Below are positions 17,087-29,209 of a stretch of DNA of 64,000 bases, one piece after another. How positions within the stretch are numbered: position 1 is the first letter of the stretch; every line of letters begins with the position of its first letter. The position numbers were made by a program, and so were the translations under genes. This DNA comes from Ancylobacter sp. Lp-2 (GTDB lineage: Bacteria > Pseudomonadota > Alphaproteobacteria > Rhizobiales > Xanthobacteraceae): NCBI RefSeq assembly GCF_020523795.1, contig NZ_JAJALI010000002.1, positions 555,690 to 619,689 of the forward strand, read 5' to 3'. A model generated the notes under the pieces. The model searched no databases, was not told where the DNA came from, and worked only from the letters and a program-made list of their open reading frames with translations.

Positions 17087-17334
17087 GAACACTTGAGGCC
17101 GGGGGGATATATTTCTTTTAGGGAGTCACTATTAACTTAGTAAGCTAGCCTGACGCAGGTGTCGACGAGCCTACCCGACGAAAGCGAGCTGTTTGTGCTT
17201 GAAGCGACGGTACATAGGCGCGAACCGACTGACAAGGTCAGTTTGGATATGTTTCAATTTTACCTTTTTTTCCGCCGGGAACAATAGGCAAGGCGTCTCA
17301 ATCAAGGGCTTCGACGCTTGATCGTGCGTCTCCA
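17087..17334. other. AT-rich intergenic region between the molybdenum operon and the AraC remnant
   Basis: Together with the preceding dyad, the span from 17016 to 17334 carries no gene. Its base composition is clearly more AT-rich than the neighbourhood. A perfect dyad ACTGAC-AAG-GTCAGT lies at 17228-17242, followed by a T-rich stretch (17256-17272). It probably held the two divergent promoters of the operon and of the regulator that has now decayed. Confidence 0.5.
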
Positions 17335-17976
17335 TTGGCGAGAAGCGCACCCGGCAGGAATGCCTACATCCTGGCGGAACGATCCACCGCGGGCATCCCG
17401 GTGAAGGAGCGGCTGAATTACTGGCGCCATGCCGTGTTGCACCGCGTCGAGCCGCTCATCCTTGCCAATGGCGCGCGCTTCTCCGGCCGGATGGTGCATA
17501 TCGCCGGGGTCGGGTGCGACTTCGTGGACCACACCTCCGACGCCATCCACACGCGCCGCAACACCCAGCGCCTGAGGCGGGACGATCACGACGAGCTCAT
17601 CATCAGCCTCGTCGGCCGGCCGCTCGACGCATCTCAGCCATATGGGCCAGCACAGCCTGCGCGGCGACGATCTGTGCATCGCCGATTTCAGCCGGCCGAT
17701 TGAGCATGTGCGCTCACGCCATCAAGACATCACGCTGATCTTCAAGCGCGAGCAGCTGGCGGAACTGCTCGAGGGCGACGTCTCCCTGCTCGCCGGCCGG
17801 CTGCCGCCGCGCGAGGGCATCGCCAACCTGCTGCGCTCGCATATGCGCCTCGTGGCCTATGAGACCGAACGGCTAAGCCTCGCAGAGCGGGTCGTCGCGC
17901 TGGATGCCGCCGCCCACATGGCGCCGCTGGCCTTGCAGGCGACGCTTGGCCGCACCACCGATACCGAAGCTAGAGC
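17335..17976 (+). pseudogene. AraC-family regulator remnant: frameshifted and missing its DNA-binding domain
   Basis: The first frame encodes an AraC-binding-like sensor start (KERLNYWRHAVLHRVEPL, then DHDELIISLVG). The sense continues in a different frame from about 17630 (SHMGQHSLRGDDLCIADFSR), so there is a frameshift between about 17600 and 17635. The second part continues to about 17976 and then loses similarity, just before the convergent divK. The C-terminal AraC helix-turn-helix domain (about 100 residues) is absent. The start codon is uncertain; a TTG at 17335 is the first possible one. The gene is divergent from the molybdenum hydroxylase operon, which it may once have controlled. 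Confidence 0.75.
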
Positions 17977-17990
17977 GCTGCGCGGGAACC

Positions 17991-18362
17991 CTAGTCGAGC
18001 GGCACGAAATGCCGCACCGTCTCCAGGAACTTCGCCACCGAGATCGGCTTGGAGAGATAGGCCTCGCAGCCGCCCTGGCGGATCCGCTCCTCGTCGCCCT
18101 TCATGGCGAAGGCGGTCACCGCCACCACGGGAATCGCTTTCAGTTCCGGATCCGCCTTCAGCCAGGCAGTGACCTGCAGGCCGGATACCTCCGGCAGCTG
18201 GATGTCCATCAGGATCAGGTCAGGCTTGTGCCGGCGGGTAAGTTCCATCGCTTCCACGCCATGGCGGGTGGCGAGTGTTGCATAGCCGTGCGCTTCCAGC
18301 AGATCGCGAAAGAGCTTCATGTTGAGCTCATTGTCTTCCACGATCAAAACGGTCTTGGGCAT
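17991..18362 (-). CDS. divK: Single-domain response regulator, cell-cycle DivK type
   Basis: A 123-residue receiver-only protein. Asp10 is in the acidic pocket, Asp53 is the phosphorylation site (ILMDIQLPE) and Lys105 is in LSKPIS. The sequence [25 protein letters not shown] is characteristic of DivK. In alphaproteobacteria, DivK receives phosphate from PleC/DivJ and controls the CckA-CtrA pathway for asymmetric division. Here the usual neighbour pleD is absent; instead a DUF3572 gene starts 137 bases away in the opposite direction. Its stop lies next to the decayed AraC remnant. Confidence 0.92.
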   Translation of the reverse strand: MPKTVLIVEDNELNMKLFRDLLEAHGYATLATRHGVEAMELTRRHKPDLILMDIQLPEVSGLQVTAWLKADPELKAIPVVAVTAFAMKGDEERIRQGGCEAYLSKPISVAKFLETVRHFVPLD

Positions 18363-18499
18363 GGGACGCTCGATATGCGATTCTCGGTGGCCCGACCTTG
18401 GGCAGTTCGACGATGCGCCTGCGAGATGTCGAGAAGCTCTCGGCCGAAAGAAGATTCGACCGTTGCGAACCTAGCCTGCCATTCCTTACGGAACCACAA

Positions 18500-18799
18500 A
18501 TGCGAAGCTTCAAATCCAAGCCACTTTCCACCCGGCAGGCCGCTCAGGAAGTCGCCCTCGGCGTCCTCGGCTTCATGGCCGGCGATCCCGAGCGGATCGG
18601 CGCTTTCCTCGCCGAGAGCGGCCTCTCCCCGGCCGATCTGCGCGGCGTCGCCGGCTCTCCGGCCTTTCACGTGGCGCTGCTCGATCACCTCATCAACCGG
18701 CAGGATCTCCTGCTCGACTATGCGGCGCAGGCGAAGATCGATCCCGGCCATGTGGCGGCCGCGCGCGAAATCCTCGCCCATGTCGGCAGCGAGGACTGA
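18500..18799 (+). CDS. DUF3572 family protein
   Basis: The start at 18500 (MRSFKSKPLSTRQAAQEVAL) was chosen because the family begins there; an earlier in-frame codon at 18398 has no support. The 99-residue, helical, cytoplasmic protein matches the alphaproteobacterial DUF3572 pattern (ALGVLGFMAGDPERIGAFLAESGL). This family usually sits beside divK, as here. It lies 24 bases before dinB in the same direction and may be co-transcribed with it. The function is unknown. Confidence 0.85.
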   Translation: MRSFKSKPLSTRQAAQEVALGVLGFMAGDPERIGAFLAESGLSPADLRGVAGSPAFHVALLDHLINRQDLLLDYAAQAKIDPGHVAAAREILAHVGSED

Positions 18800-18823
18800 C
18801 GCGGGGCAAAAGGGTTCAGCACC

Positions 18824-20179
18824 ATGGCCGCCTTCTGCCGCGACTGCCTGAACGATATGGCGGCGGGCGCGCGCTGTGCCCGCTGCGGCAGCCCGCGCGT
18901 CATCCGCCACGACGAGCTCGATACGCTGCACATCGGCCATATCGATTGCGACGCCTTCTATGCCGCGGTCGAGAAGCGCGACGATCCGGCGCTGCGCGAT
19001 GTTCCCGTGATCATCGGCGGCGGCAAGCGCGGCGTGGTCTCCACCGCCTGCTACCTCGCCCGGGTGCAGGGCGTGCGCTCGGCCATGCCGATGTTCAAGG
19101 CGCTGGCACTGTGTCCCGAGGCGGTGGTGGTAAAGCCGAACATGGCGAAATACGTGGCGGTGGGACGCGAGGTGCGCGAGCGCATGCGTCGCCTCACCCC
19201 GCTGGTCGAGCCGCTGTCGATCGACGAGGCCTTCCTCGACCTCGCCGGCACCGAGCGGCTGCATGGCGAGAGCCCGGCACGCAGCCTTGCCCGGCTGGCG
19301 CGCGACGTCGAAGCCGAGATCGGCATCACGCTCTCCATCGGCCTCGCGCCGAACAAGTTCCTCGCCAAGATCGCCTCCGACCTCGACAAGCCGCGCGGCT
19401 TCGCGGTGATCGGCAAGGAGGAAGCGGCGGCGTTCCTCGCGCCGCGCCCGGTCGGTACGATCTGGGGAGTCGGGCGGGTGACGCAGGAACGGCTGGCCAA
19501 GGAGGGCTTCCGCACCATCGCCGACCTCCAGGCGGCTGGCGAATCCACCCTCGCCCGCCGGCTGGGCAATGAAGGCCTCCGCCTCGCGCGCCTCGCCTTC
19601 GGCCGCGACGAGCGCAAGGTGAACCCGGAGCACGAGACCAAGAGCGTCTCCACCGAAACCACCTTCGACACCGACATCGCCGAGTTCCGCGAGCTGGAAC
19701 AGGCGCTCTACGCGCTGTGCCGCAAGCTCTCCGACCGGCTGAAGGCCGGCGGCCATGCCGGCCGCACCATCACGCTGAAGCTGAAGACCGCCGATTTCCG
19801 CCTGATCACCCGCGCCCGCTCGCTGGAAGACCCGACCCGCCTCGCCAACCGGCTGTTCGACCACGGGCGCGACCTGCTGCGCGTCGAGGCGAACGGACGC
19901 CGCTTCCGGCTGATCGGCATCGGCGTCTCCGACCTCGCCGATCCCACCACCGCCGACCCCGACGATCTCGTCGATACGCGCGGCACCAAGGCCGGCAAGG
20001 TGGAGATCGCCGCCGACCGGCTGCGCGAGCGCTTCGGTCGCGGTATCATCGAGCGCGGCATCCTTATCGATGCCGGGCGGCCGGGGCGGCGCGAGGAAAA
20101 GCCGCCCGCCTCGGACGGTACGACTTCCAGCAGCTCTACTTCGAGCAGCTTTCCTGCGGCAGCGCCTCGTAGGAAGTGA
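18824..20179 (+). CDS. dinB: DNA polymerase IV with N-terminal zinc-ribbon extension
   Basis: A 451-residue Y-family translesion polymerase. The catalytic carboxylates are present: Asp41 and Asp43 in [12 protein letters not shown], and Asp134-Glu135 in LSIDEAFLD. The [16 protein letters not shown] motif and the little-finger domain follow. An N-terminal Cys4 extension (Cys5, Cys8, Cys18, Cys21) suggests a small zinc ribbon, as seen in several alphaproteobacterial DinB proteins. The last 20 residues are serine-rich ([18 protein letters not shown]) and are encoded by sequence that also codes, on the other strand, for the C-terminus of EipB: the two genes overlap tail to tail by 44 bases. No LexA box was seen upstream. 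Confidence 0.95.
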   Translation: MAAFCRDCLNDMAAGARCARCGSPRVIRHDELDTLHIGHIDCDAFYAAVEKRDDPALRDVPVIIGGGKRGVVSTACYLARVQGVRSAMPMFKALALCPEAVVVKPNMAKYVAVGREVRERMRRLTPLVEPLSIDEAFLDLAGTERLHGESPARSLARLARDVEAEIGITLSIGLAPNKFLAKIASDLDKPRGFAVIGKEEAAAFLAPRPVGTIWGVGRVTQERLAKEGFRTIADLQAAGESTLARRLGNEGLRLARLAFGRDERKVNPEHETKSVSTETTFDTDIAEFRELEQALYALCRKLSDRLKAGGHAGRTITLKLKTADFRLITRARSLEDPTRLANRLFDHGRDLLRVEANGRRFRLIGIGVSDLADPTTADPDDLVDTRGTKAGKVEIAADRLRERFGRGIIERGILIDAGRPGRREEKPPASDGTTSSSSTSSSFPAAAPRRK

Positions 20180-20960
20180 GCGTGCCGCGCAGGGCGAAGT
20201 CGCCGTAATCCAGCTTCAGCGCCCGGCTGACGCCGTTGTCATAGAGGTCGAAGCTGATCGTGTAGTCCGGCGCCGTCTCCTGCGAGCCGCGCTCGTAATA
20301 GCTGATCACCACCGGATAGCGGGGACGGCCGGCGAGATCGCCGCCATTGGCCGATTGTTCCAGCCCGGCGCCGCCGGTGAGCGGTCGGCCGATGACCGAC
20401 AGCGTGTCGTAGATCTTCCGCGCATCCGGCGACCCGTCATAGACCGGCGCCTCCAGCACCGAATCGCCCTGCTCGGCGGCGGCAAGCACGCGGATCATGT
20501 GCTGGGTCGGCAGCAGCACGCCCTTGGCAAGTTCGATGGTGCCGGCCTCCGGCTTGGTGGCCTTGACGATCAGCCGCCCGTCCTTGCGCTCGGCGACGCC
20601 GTCCGCTTCCTCCGGCCGGTCGTCGTTCACGGTGTTCTCCACCCGGAAGCGGTAGGAATTGCCGTCGCCGTCCTCCCAGGTCGCGGTGGTGATGGCACTG
20701 CTCATCCGGCCGCCCTCGGTCTCCAGATTGGTGCTCTGGCGCAGTTGCACCGAATAGCCGTCGCAGGCGTTGCCGCGCAGCTCGTAGACGATGGTGCCCT
20801 CGGCGGCGTTGACGTTCTTCGCCGGCTTGCCGCCGTCGAGCGACAATTCATAGGTCGCACGATGCGGCTCCAGCCGGATCGCCGCCGCGGCCGGCAAAGC
20901 CAATGCCAGGAGCGAGGCGCCGGCGAACGCGCAAATCCTGAGTGTCGCGGGCACAGTCAT
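20136..20960 (-). CDS. eipB: EipB-family periplasmic cell-envelope integrity protein (DUF1849)
   Basis: The start is at the ATG at 20960, behind AAGGAG. The 274-residue protein has a signal peptide (cleavage after ALPAAAA, near residue 27) and the DUF1849 fold with a beta-barrel-like pattern. Two cysteines, Cys66 (RGNACDGYS) and Cys272 (QESCSK at the very end), match the disulfide pair described for Brucella EipB. EipB is a periplasmic protein needed for envelope integrity. Its C-terminal codons overlap the dinB 3' end on the opposite strand, including the codon for the disulfide cysteine. Confidence 0.9.
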   Translation of the reverse strand: MTVPATLRICAFAGASLLALALPAAAAIRLEPHRATYELSLDGGKPAKNVNAAEGTIVYELRGNACDGYSVQLRQSTNLETEGGRMSSAITTATWEDGDGNSYRFRVENTVNDDRPEEADGVAERKDGRLIVKATKPEAGTIELAKGVLLPTQHMIRVLAAAEQGDSVLEAPVYDGSPDARKIYDTLSVIGRPLTGGAGLEQSANGGDLAGRPRYPVVISYYERGSQETAPDYTISFDLYDNGVSRALKLDYGDFALRGTLTSYEALPQESCSK

Positions 20961-21104
20961 CAGTTCCAGCTCCTTCCGGAAGGCGCGTCTTGCGCGCGTC
21001 GGATCGATAGGCCAAACATCGCTACCCACAACGAAGGCGACAAGATGGGCAAAATTTGGAGCGCCCGCCTGGTCCGCCCGCATCCATCGTCAATGGAGAC
21101 ACAG

Positions 21105-21566
21105 ATGTCCGGCACCGTCGAATCCAAGCTCGCCTCCCTCGGTATCACGGTGCCGGCCGCCACCGCGCCGGTGGCCAATTATGTGCCGACGGTGATCAGC
21201 GGCAACCAGCTCTGGATTTCCGGTCAGGTGTCCATCGCCGACGGCAAGCCGATCACCGGCAAGCTCGGCGTCGATACCGATGTCGATGCCGGCAAGGCAG
21301 CAGCGCGCCAGTGCGCGATCAACATCATCGCCCAGGTCAAGGCCGCGCTCGGCGATCTCGACCGGGTGACGCGGGTGGTGAAGCTCAACGCCTTCGTGAA
21401 CTCGGCGCCGGATTTCGTCGACCAGCCCAAGGTGGTGAACGGCGCGTCCGACCTGTTCGTCGAGGCGTTCGGCGATGCCGGCAAGCATGCCCGTTCGGCG
21501 GTCGGGGTGGCGGCGTTGCCGCTGGGCGTCGCCGTCGAGATCGACGCGGTCGTCGAATTCGCCTGA
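21105..21566 (+). CDS. RidA (YjgF/YER057c/UK114) family protein
   Basis: The start at 21105 follows GGAG; an ATG four codons upstream is in the same frame. The 153-residue protein contains the Rid-family features GNQLWISGQVS and ARSAVGVAALPLGVAVEIDAV, with the arginine that binds the imine carboxylate in active members. RidA proteins hydrolyse reactive enamines and imines from PLP enzymes. The length is that of the longer Rid subgroup (about 150 residues). The GDPD gene starts 8 bases after its stop, so the two are probably co-transcribed. Confidence 0.9.
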   Translation: MSGTVESKLASLGITVPAATAPVANYVPTVISGNQLWISGQVSIADGKPITGKLGVDTDVDAGKAAARQCAINIIAQVKAALGDLDRVTRVVKLNAFVNSAPDFVDQPKVVNGASDLFVEAFGDAGKHARSAVGVAALPLGVAVEIDAVVEFA

Positions 21567-21573
21567 CCGCGTC

Positions 21574-22335
21574 ATGAGCGCCCCCGCCTGGCTGACCGCC
21601 CGCCCCGTCGCCCACCGGGCGCTGCACGACATGGCGCGCGGCATCATCGAGAACACCGTCTCGGCGGTGGATGCGGCGCTGGTGCACGGCTTCGCCATCG
21701 AGGTGGACATCCAGCTGTCCGCCGATGGCGAGGCGGTGGTGTTCCATGATGACGATCTCGACCGCCTGACGGAAGCGAGCGGGCCGGTGCAGGCACTCAC
21801 CCTGGCGCAACTGTGCCAGGTGCCGATGCGCGGCACAGCCGACCACATCTTGACGTTCGACGAACTGCTGCAGCGTGTCGGCGGCCGGGTGCCGCTGGTC
21901 ATCGAGCTCAAGAGCCGCTTCGACGGCGATACCTCGGTGGCGATCCGCGCCGTCGAGAGGCTGGCGGGTTATGACGGGCCGGCGGCGCTGATGTCCTTCG
22001 ATCCTGATCTGGTGGCGGCGGTGCGCACGCTCGCCCCCGCCATTCCGCGCGGCTTCACCATGGAGCGGCGCTATGACGACCCGGAATGGGATTTCGTCAG
22101 CCCGGCGGACAAGTTCGCCTGGGGCAACCTGCTGAACTTCCCACGGATGCAACCGGACTTCCTCGCCCATTACGTGAAGGACCTGCCCTCGCCGGCGGTG
22201 TCGCAGGCCAAGCGAACCACCGGGCTGCCGGTGCTGACCTGGACGGTGCGCACGCCGGAAGACCGGGCGATCGCAGCGCGGCACGCCGATCAGATCATCT
22301 TCGAAGGCTTCGTGCCCGATATCGAATCGGCGTGA
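21574..22335 (+). CDS. Glycerophosphodiester phosphodiesterase family protein
   Basis: The start at 21574 gives a 253-residue protein with the GDPD signature: HRALHDMARGIIENT (catalytic His and the ENT motif), EVDIQLS (metal ligands) and FHDDDLDR (second His). The fold is a TIM barrel ending LPVLTWTVRTPEDRA. No signal peptide is visible, so it is cytoplasmic and close to the UgpQ type. It would release glycerol-3-phosphate from lipid head-group diesters. It is downstream of the RidA gene and upstream of an acyltransferase gene, a grouping common in Hyphomicrobiales. Confidence 0.92.
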   Translation: MSAPAWLTARPVAHRALHDMARGIIENTVSAVDAALVHGFAIEVDIQLSADGEAVVFHDDDLDRLTEASGPVQALTLAQLCQVPMRGTADHILTFDELLQRVGGRVPLVIELKSRFDGDTSVAIRAVERLAGYDGPAALMSFDPDLVAAVRTLAPAIPRGFTMERRYDDPEWDFVSPADKFAWGNLLNFPRMQPDFLAHYVKDLPSPAVSQAKRTTGLPVLTWTVRTPEDRAIAARHADQIIFEGFVPDIESA

Positions 22336-22420
22336 GCTCCCCTTTCCGGGAACGGATCGGAGGCGCACATTGTGCGTTGCGGCGCTCCGCCGCACTTCGG
22401 CCCAAGGTTTCGCGACGCCC

Positions 22421-23632
<1,212 letters not shown>

Positions 23633-23709
23633 CCGGCGCCTGCCGGCTTGCCATCCAAGCCCGGCACATGGGAAGCCTGCACTCGGGAAGCCGGTGCTTG
23701 GAGGGTGAG

Positions 23710-24132
23710 ATGACCTACGATCCGAACAACATCTTCGCGAAGATCCTGCGCGGCGAGATTCCGTCGCATCGGGTTTATGAAGACGACAAGGTGCTCGCCT
23801 TCCTCGACATCATGCCGCGCGCGACCGGCCACACGCTGGTGATTCCCAAGGCGCCGTCCCGCAATCTCCTGGACGTCGAGGCCGACGATCTCGCCGCGGT
23901 GATGGCCGCCGCCCAGCGCATCGCCCGCGCGCAGCTCGGCGTCTTCGAGGCGGAGGGCATCACCCTCACCCAGCACAACGAGCATGCCGGCGGGCAGGAA
24001 GTCTTCCACCTGCATGTGCATGTGATTCCGCGCCAGCTCGGCGTCGAGCTGCGCGCGCCGCTCTCCTATAAGGAAACCCCCGAGGTGTTGGCCGATCAGG
24101 CGGCGAAGCTCAAGGCAGCGCTGCAGGACTGA
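23710..24132 (+). CDS. HIT family nucleotide hydrolase (HINT-like)
   Basis: The start at 23710 follows GGAGG. The 140-residue protein has NIFAKILRGEIPSHRVYEDD at the start and the catalytic HLHVHV triad after QEVF. HIT proteins hydrolyse nucleoside phosphoramidates or related nucleotides; HINT-type members are cytoplasmic homodimers. It is the last gene of the rightward group that begins with the RidA gene and is convergent with azlD. Confidence 0.93.
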   Translation: MTYDPNNIFAKILRGEIPSHRVYEDDKVLAFLDIMPRATGHTLVIPKAPSRNLLDVEADDLAAVMAAAQRIARAQLGVFEAEGITLTQHNEHAGGQEVFHLHVHVIPRQLGVELRAPLSYKETPEVLADQAAKLKAALQD

Positions 24133-24152
24133 GATGGTCGCGCGCGGCGGCG

Positions 24153-24506
24153 TCAGCCGCCGACGCCAAGCCACCAGGCACCGGCGACCAGTACCGCCTC
24201 GGCGGTGAGGACGCCGGCAAGCACCGAGCGCCGTATCAACAGGAAGCCGGCGACGCCGGCTGCCAACGCGCCGGCCCGCAACAGGAAGGGCAGCGCCACC
24301 AGCGTCCCGCTCGGGGTGAGGAGGAGGCGCGCCACCACCGCGGCCAGCAGCGCCGTCGCCACCGCGCGCACCCACTGCATCCAGGCGCTGTTCTCGTCGA
24401 GCCCGCGCCCCAGCACGACGCCGAGCACGCGCCAGATCTCGTTCGGCAGGAAGCCGACGACGATCACCACCAGAATGGCGGTCAGTTCGCTGGAAAACAG
24501 CGTCAT
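24153..24506 (-). CDS. azlD: AzlD family branched-chain amino acid export subunit
   Basis: A 117-residue membrane protein with about four hydrophobic segments (LTAILVVIVVGFLPNEIWRVLG, TALLAAVVARLLL, a central segment and a C-terminal segment). It matches the AzlD family. The ATG at 24506 overlaps the stop of azlC by four bases (ATGA), so the two subunits are translationally coupled. With AzlC it forms an exporter for branched-chain amino acids or their analogues. Confidence 0.88.
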   Translation of the reverse strand: MTLFSSELTAILVVIVVGFLPNEIWRVLGVVLGRGLDENSAWMQWVRAVATALLAAVVARLLLTPSGTLVALPFLLRAGALAAGVAGFLLIRRSVLAGVLTAEAVLVAGAWWLGVGG

Positions 24507-25258
24507 GCCCGGTCCGCCTTCCACAGCCGGGCGATGAAGAAGGCGAGCGTGCCGCCGCCAACGCCGCTCCAGAACAGGTCGAGCCCGCCCGGCGTGTTGG
24601 CGACCAGCGGCGCCAGCGCGGCGCCGAGCCCGATGGCGAGCCAGTCCACCCGCTCGCGCGCATTGCGCACCAGAAGGATGGTGAAGGAGATCGGGGTCAG
24701 CAGCAGCAGCGCCACCGCCAGCGGTCCCGGCAGCGAGCCGGTGAGATAGAAGCCGGCGGCTGTGGCGATCATGCTGGCGGCGGTCAGCCCGGCCCCGAGC
24801 CCGATGGCGTAGGAGGGACGCCCCTCCACCGCCACCTTGGGCAGCAGCCGGAAGCCTTCCACCCACATGGTGACGGCGACGAAATGCGCCGCGATCAGTT
24901 CCAGCCAGAGGCTGGGGCGCCTGCCGCGCATCAGCGGCATCAGCGCCACCACCATCGGCATCAGCCGCACACCCGAAAGGCACACCGCGACCGCGACCGC
25001 CGGCAAGGCGGCGCCGGAGGCGATGCCGCCGATCATGATCACCTGCGCCGGCAATGCCCAGATCAGCAGCGTCGACAGCAAGCCGGCCCCGATCGGAAAG
25101 CCGACATCGTGCAGCAGGCCGCCGAAGCCGAGAAAGGTCGCCATCAGCACGCATCCCGGCACCGAGAAGGCGCCGGCGACACCACGCAGGAAATAGCGGA
25201 CACGAAAGGCGGGGGCCGCCTCGACGGCTGGATCGGATGGCTGCATCGGCACACTCAT
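24503..25258 (-). CDS. azlC: AzlC family branched-chain amino acid exporter
   Basis: A 251-residue AzlC-type protein with 6-7 transmembrane segments. Family features include GAFSVPGCVLMATFLGFGGLLHDVGF, LLIWALPAQVIMIGG and VCLSGVRLMPMVVALMP. AzlC supplies the large subunit of the BrnFE-like export pair; AzlD follows with a four-base overlap. The pair is downstream of the clpA terminator and is its own operon. Confidence 0.9.
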   Translation of the reverse strand: MSVPMQPSDPAVEAAPAFRVRYFLRGVAGAFSVPGCVLMATFLGFGGLLHDVGFPIGAGLLSTLLIWALPAQVIMIGGIASGAALPAVAVAVCLSGVRLMPMVVALMPLMRGRRPSLWLELIAAHFVAVTMWVEGFRLLPKVAVEGRPSYAIGLGAGLTAASMIATAAGFYLTGSLPGPLAVALLLLTPISFTILLVRNARERVDWLAIGLGAALAPLVANTPGGLDLFWSGVGGGTLAFFIARLWKADRA

Positions 25259-25349
25259 GTCAGCCGTTGATCGACCGGTGTGCCGCCGCGGTCAAGCGCG
25301 ACCTTCGGAAGAATCTTCCCTTTCGCAAACCGGCAGCAGCCCCCGCAAA

Positions 25350-25386
25350 GAAAAACCCGCCCGCCGGAGGACCGGCGGGCGGGCTA
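25350..25386 (-). terminator. Rho-independent terminator after clpA
   Basis: On the minus strand, a strong hairpin with arms GCCCGCCCGCCGG and CCGGCGGGCGGG is followed by TTTTTC. It starts about 20 bases after the clpA stop. Confidence 0.85.
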
Positions 25387-25404
25387 TTGTTACGACAAGA
25401 CGGT

Positions 25405-27852
<2,448 letters not shown>

Positions 27853-27883
27853 GAGGACCTCTTCGTTTAGCCGCTGCGGAGCG

Positions 27884-28255
27884 TCACTTCTTCTCCATGA
27901 CGCACTGCAAAGGATGCTGGTGCTTTCGTGCGAAGTCCATCACCTGAGTGACCTTTGTTTCGGCCACCTCGTAGGTGAAGACGCCGCACTCCCCCACGCC
28001 GTGCTGATGCACATGCAGCATGATGTGGGTGGCCTCCTCCCGGTTCTTGTTGAAGAACTGCTCCAGCACGTGAACGACGAACTCCATTGGCGTGTAGTCG
28101 TCGTTGAGAAGCAGCACCCGATAGAGACTCGGCCGCTTGACCTGCGGCTTGGTGCGCGTGATCACCGCTGTTCCGGGCATGCCATCCCCGCGGCGGCGAC
28201 GTTCGTCGTCGGCCATGGAGATCTCGACAGTTCGGGAAGGCGACGTCACTGACAT
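27884..28255 (-). CDS. clpS: ATP-dependent Clp protease adaptor ClpS
   Basis: The start at 28255 ([14 protein letters not shown]), behind GAGGTGAG, was preferred; a second ATG at 28216 ([11 protein letters not shown]) is equally in frame. The product is 123 residues from the first start. The conserved ClpS core is complete: [23 protein letters not shown] (the N-degron pocket), [21 protein letters not shown] and [15 protein letters not shown]. ClpS binds N-terminal destabilising residues and hands the substrate to ClpA. The ClpS-ClpA order is the usual alphaproteobacterial operon. Confidence 0.95.
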   Translation of the reverse strand: MSVTSPSRTVEISMADDERRRRGDGMPGTAVITRTKPQVKRPSLYRVLLLNDDYTPMEFVVHVLEQFFNKNREEATHIMLHVHQHGVGECGVFTYEVAETKVTQVMDFARKHQHPLQCVMEKK

Positions 28256-28431
28256 GAAAGGCTCACCTCGCTCGGCTAAGCTCGCCGGGCTGCACGATAT
28301 AATAGGTACGCTCGGCTCACTCTGCCAGAGTAGCGAGACCACGAGCCGGTCGCAATGAGTTGACCGGCGATCGGCAGCGTCCGGCATCGTGCGAAGCGGG
28401 AAAAGCCGCGGCGAGCCGCCCTTCTCCGAAT

Positions 28432-28462
28432 AAAAAAAGCCCGGCTGGAGCCGGGCTTTTCT
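28432..28462 (-). terminator. Rho-independent terminator after the phasin gene
   Basis: A hairpin AAGCCCGGCT-CC-AGCCGGGCTT is flanked by seven A on one side and four T on the other, so it may work in both directions. It follows the phasin stop (28529) by about 70 bases and separates it from clpS. Confidence 0.8.
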
Positions 28463-28528
28463 GGCGCGTGAAGCAAATCTCAGCGGCCGCGACAGGCAGC
28501 CGCACCCGGGACAGCTAGAAAGCCGTCG

Positions 28529-28867
28529 TCACTTGCCGACGGGCAGCTTGCCGAGAATGCCTTCGTACGGCTTGTAGGTTTCCTTGGCGAGGTCGGCATA
28601 CAGCTCGCCGATCTTGGTCGCCTGGGCGACGAAGCCCTCATAGGCGCTCTTGAAATACTCGGACTGGATCTCGACGGCCTTGTCGAGCGTCTTGGCGCCG
28701 AACAGCTTCTCCGCGGTGGCGGTGCCCTCTTCGAACGACTTCTTCGAATAGTCGGCAACTTCCACGGCAATCGCCTGCACGCCCTTCGACACGGTGCCGA
28801 AGCTCTTCATGGCCAGGTCGAGGTTGTCTTTGCCCAGCTTCTGGATCTCGTCGATGTTCTGAATCAT
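28529..28867 (-). CDS. Phasin family protein
   Basis: The start at 28867 follows GGAGG. The 112-residue amphipathic helical protein reads MIQNIDEIQKLGKDNLDLAMKSF at the start and has the phasin_2 pattern (SFEEGTATAEKLFGAKTLDKAVEIQSEYFKSAYE). Phasins coat polyhydroxyalkanoate granules and limit their size. It is a monocistronic gene with its own terminator. Confidence 0.9.
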   Translation of the reverse strand: MIQNIDEIQKLGKDNLDLAMKSFGTVSKGVQAIAVEVADYSKKSFEEGTATAEKLFGAKTLDKAVEIQSEYFKSAYEGFVAQATKIGELYADLAKETYKPYEGILGKLPVGK

Positions 28868-29209
28868 CAGGTCGCCCTCCACAGACTTCATGCGCCAACA
28901 CGAATGAACCGCGCGCCGCCAGCATGAACGTCGCTGGCAAGAGGAATAATGCGCCGCAGCATCGCCGTCAATGATTTTTGTGCGGCGCAACAAGACAGCA
29001 TCACTGACCCAGTTTCACCGATGCTCGGAAATTGCCTCGCTTACGCCGGGATTTACGAGTTCGTAACCGCGCTCTCCGTAACATTGTCGGAGTGATCGTC
29101 CGGCAACGGTCGGCCTGGAAGGCACCTCCTGAGGATGCTGCACCCGGCTCGTGTCGGCTTCATGCGAATGACCGGCGCGGGCCGGCAAATTTAGTGACGG
29201 GACGGGTTC
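28868..29209. other. Divergent promoter region between the phasin and carboxypeptidase genes
   Basis: This 342-base gap has no open frame that I would call. It must carry the divergent promoters. I saw no strong dyads; both ribosome sites lie at its ends. Confidence 0.5.

Noticed and set aside
14304..17096. A 930-codon open frame opposite the molybdenum large subunit
   Set aside because: Shadow frame, very rich in Arg, His and Gly, with no ribosome site or motif; the opposite frame is an intact known enzyme.
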